Source of the DNA: JAJFTV01 sp964426355
Lineage (GTDB): Bacteria > Chloroflexota > Anaerolineae > Anaerolineales > Anaerolineaceae
NCBI GenBank assembly: GCA_964426355.1
Contig: CAYRRA010000025.1
Location: forward strand, 1 to 32,298
Length of the DNA: 32,298 nucleotides
Reading direction: 5' to 3'
Of this stretch, positions 30,605 to 32,298 are shown in pieces. A program made the translations under genes and the position numbers. Under the pieces are notes generated by a model. It worked only from the letters and a program-made list of their open reading frames with translations. It had not been told where the DNA came from and did no database searches. The number at the start of each line of letters is the position of its first letter. Position 1 is the first letter of the stretch.

Positions 30605-30640
30605 GGGCAGCCAACCTGGGTTCCGACAGGTTAGCTGCCC
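30605..30640 (-). terminator. Hairpin after the HtrA-like gene
   Basis: A 14-bp stem (GGGCAGCTAACCTG / CAGGTTGGCTGCCC on the minus strand, one G-U, 8-base loop) lies 46 bases past the protease stop. No clear U-run follows, so it may be a weak terminator. Confidence 0.45.
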
Positions 30641-30686
30641 GTGTAAAAGGAGAAAAAATCAAGAAAGTTGACTTCTCAGCAATCGT

Positions 30687-32298
30687 CTAATCGTTGACAG
30701 GGGCAGAAAGGGTAAGGTTGACACGCTTACTTTGCCCATCGCGCAAAATGTTCAGCTTCACCTTCTGGTTTGGGCGAGCTTCAGCCAGCAGGGCAGCCAG
30801 GTCTTGCATCGACTCAACCTGCTCTCCATCAAACCCGGTGATCACATCTCCCCCAATCAACACTTCTTTTCCGTCAATCGTCACCGACTTGTAACTGCCG
30901 CGCAATCCGGCTTCATCTGCTGGACCACCGGAGATCACCTGCTGTATCAGGACACCGTTTTGATCCTTGTCCAAATCCATCGCTTCTGCAATCGCTGATG
31001 TCATCGTCTGCCCGATGATTCCCAGGTAGGCGCCTTTATCCTGATCGAGTGATACCTGCTGCGGTTCGTTTTGCGTACCAGGGCGGGCAACAAGAAGCGC
31101 TTCAACTTCTTGCGCTTCACCATCACGCAAGATGGAAAGGGTCACATTCTGCCCTACTTCAGTATGGCTGAAAAGATAGGCAATCAGATCATCCATCTCT
31201 TTCACCGGTTCGCCATTGATCGCTGTAATCACATCACCACCAATCAGGTATGTTTGACCGTCCACAACGAACTCCTTATCGCTGCCGCGCAATCCGGCTT
31301 TGCCTGCCGGGCTTCCCTGGGTCACGTCAATCACCAGGGCGCCGCGCTGTTCGGCAGGTAAATCCATGCCCTCTGCCAGGTCAGGTGTCAAAGACATTCC
31401 GCTGATCCCCAGGTAAGGATGCTGATAACTGCCATTCGCAATGAGACCGGGGACAACACGCGAGACGATATTCGCCGGGATGGCATATCCAATCCCGGCA
31501 TTCGAGCCGCTGGTCGACTGGATTGCAGCCGTAACGCCAATCACCCGCCCCAAATTGTCCACCAGCACACCGCCTGAGTTACCAGGGTTGATGGGTGCGT
31601 CAGTCTGAATGATATCCGGGATGGAATAGTAACCACCCGAAATGGTACGGCTGGTCTCCGTTGTAGGTATGGTGCGCCCCAAAGCACTGACAATGCCCAC
31701 CGTCATGGTATTTTCCAGTCCGTATGGGTTGCCGATGGCTATGGCAAGTTGACCCACTTTTACCTCGTCAGAGTTGGCAACCTGTACCGGGTGCAGAAAA
31801 TCCGCCGCCACATCCACTTTGAGCACAGCCAAATCACTGTTGCCATCGCTTCCCACCAGTTCTGCCCTGACGGTCGTCCCATCATAGAAAGTAACCTCAA
31901 TCTTTTCTGCGCCATCCACCACGTGATGGTTTGTCACGATGTGCCCATCCAGGTCCCACACAAACCCGGAGCCTTGCCCCTGAGAATAATACTCTTTGCC
32001 ATTCTCCGGGAGCCCCGGCATTTGAAACGGCAGTTCTGAATCAAATTCAAACTGCGTTCTTTGCGCTTTCGTTACCACGCGAATACTGACCACCGATGGA
32101 GAGACGCCGTCATAAATTTCCGAGAGGGCATTCTCATACGCTGCCAGCAGCCCGGTATCGACCACTACCGGCTGTACAGGGGCAGCTTCTTCTGTTGCCA
32201 CTGGGGCTTCCTCCTGCCCCGATCGGGCTTCGCTCTGTATCTCGGTATTGTTTCCCAAATCGATGGGGAGAACTGCATCCAGCGCATTGCAAGATGTG
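30687..32298 (-). CDS. HtrA/Deg-like serine protease with two PDZ domains, lipoprotein, 5' end off window
   Basis: An S1C trypsin-like protease. The catalytic triad is His in TNHHVVDG (codon 31923-31925), Asp in GNSDLAVLKVD (31833-31835) and Ser in INPGNSGG (31575-31577). Two PDZ domains follow, each with an AGLRGS-x-K opening and an LIGGDVIT turn, so it resembles DegP/DegQ in layout. Reading on past the TTG at 32258, the frame stays open to the window edge and begins TSCNALDAVL. T-S-C looks like the end of a lipobox, so the mature protein is probably a surface lipoprotein with an acidic Glu/Ala/Pro linker before the protease domain. It would degrade or refold misfolded exported proteins. The true start lies upstream of the window. 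Confidence 0.92.
   Translation of the reverse strand, partial: TSCNALDAVLPIDLGNNTEIQSEARSGQEEAPVATEEAAPVQPVVVDTGLLAAYENALSEIYDGVSPSVVSIRVVTKAQRTQFEFDSELPFQMPGLPENGKEYYSQGQGSGFVWDLDGHIVTNHHVVDGAEKIEVTFYDGTTVRAELVGSDGNSDLAVLKVDVAADFLHPVQVANSDEVKVGQLAIAIGNPYGLENTMTVGIVSALGRTIPTTETSRTISGGYYSIPDIIQTDAPINPGNSGGVLVDNLGRVIGVTAAIQSTSGSNAGIGYAIPANIVSRVVPGLIANGSYQHPYLGISGMSLTPDLAEGMDLPAEQRGALVIDVTQGSPAGKAGLRGSDKEFVVDGQTYLIGGDVITAINGEPVKEMDDLIAYLFSHTEVGQNVTLSILRDGEAQEVEALLVARPGTQNEPQQVSLDQDKGAYLGIIGQTMTSAIAEAMDLDKDQNGVLIQQVISGGPADEAGLRGSYKSVTIDGKEVLIGGDVITGFDGEQVESMQDLAALLAEARPNQKVKLNILRDGQSKRVNLTLSAPVND

Overview
The window reads like ordinary chromosomal DNA of a free-living bacterium, not a phage, plasmid or island. 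Family content (PstC and PstA with long extracytoplasmic insertions, DUF4332, tandem DUF4438, GT87- and PIG-V-type membrane glycosyltransferases, an ArsR regulator with a long N-terminal domain, a KamA with lysine-specific residues) and mid-range GC suggest Chloroflexota, probably class Anaerolineae. This is inference from family flavour; no rRNA or other strong phylogenetic marker is present. A run of exactly 100 N at 18100-18199 marks a scaffold join, so this is a draft or metagenome assembly. I saw no rRNA, tRNA, CRISPR, insertion sequence or prophage gene.

Layout. 1-320: a small EF-Tu-domain-2-like protein on +. 328-8203, all on -: a complete phosphate-starvation locus transcribed phoB-phoR-pstS-pstC-pstA-pstB-phoU. 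Five 11-bp TTAAC-type repeats between phoR and pstS look like a Pho box. 8366-9961: prfC (release factor 3). 10206-14286: a tight four-gene run on - (Eis-like acetyltransferase, uracil-DNA-glycosylase-like protein, GT87-like membrane protein, alpha/beta hydrolase). 14506-14910: DUF4332 protein. 15108-15566 and 15821-17290: a YdcZ-type transporter divergent from an ArsR-family regulator plus a small protein; the regulator promoter carries a 14-bp-arm palindrome. 17380-18423: PIG-V-like mannosyltransferase broken by the assembly gap. 18530-20339: two DUF4438 genes in tandem, about 90% identical. 20483-25160: a possible 26-residue ORF, a four-helix membrane protein, a double-GNAT protein, and a LuxR-type response regulator with its PDZ-bearing histidine kinase. 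25436-25893: a candidate structured small RNA on - divergent from the cspA promoter. 25894-27060: cspA and an internally repeated membrane protein on +. 27065-32298, all on -: metallophosphoesterase, Kv-beta-like aldo/keto reductase lacking the catalytic tyrosine, lysine 2,3-aminomutase, and the bulk of a lipoprotein-type HtrA protease that runs off the window.

How it works together. PstS captures phosphate, PstC/PstA/PstB import it, PhoU and PhoR report transport status, and PhoB would activate pstS through the Pho box. The other neighbourhoods look like small independent operons. The least explained items are the candidate small RNA upstream of cspA, the unevenly diverged DUF4438 pair, the ArsR promoter palindrome and the tyrosine-less aldo/keto reductase. 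None of them amounts to a demonstrated new system.
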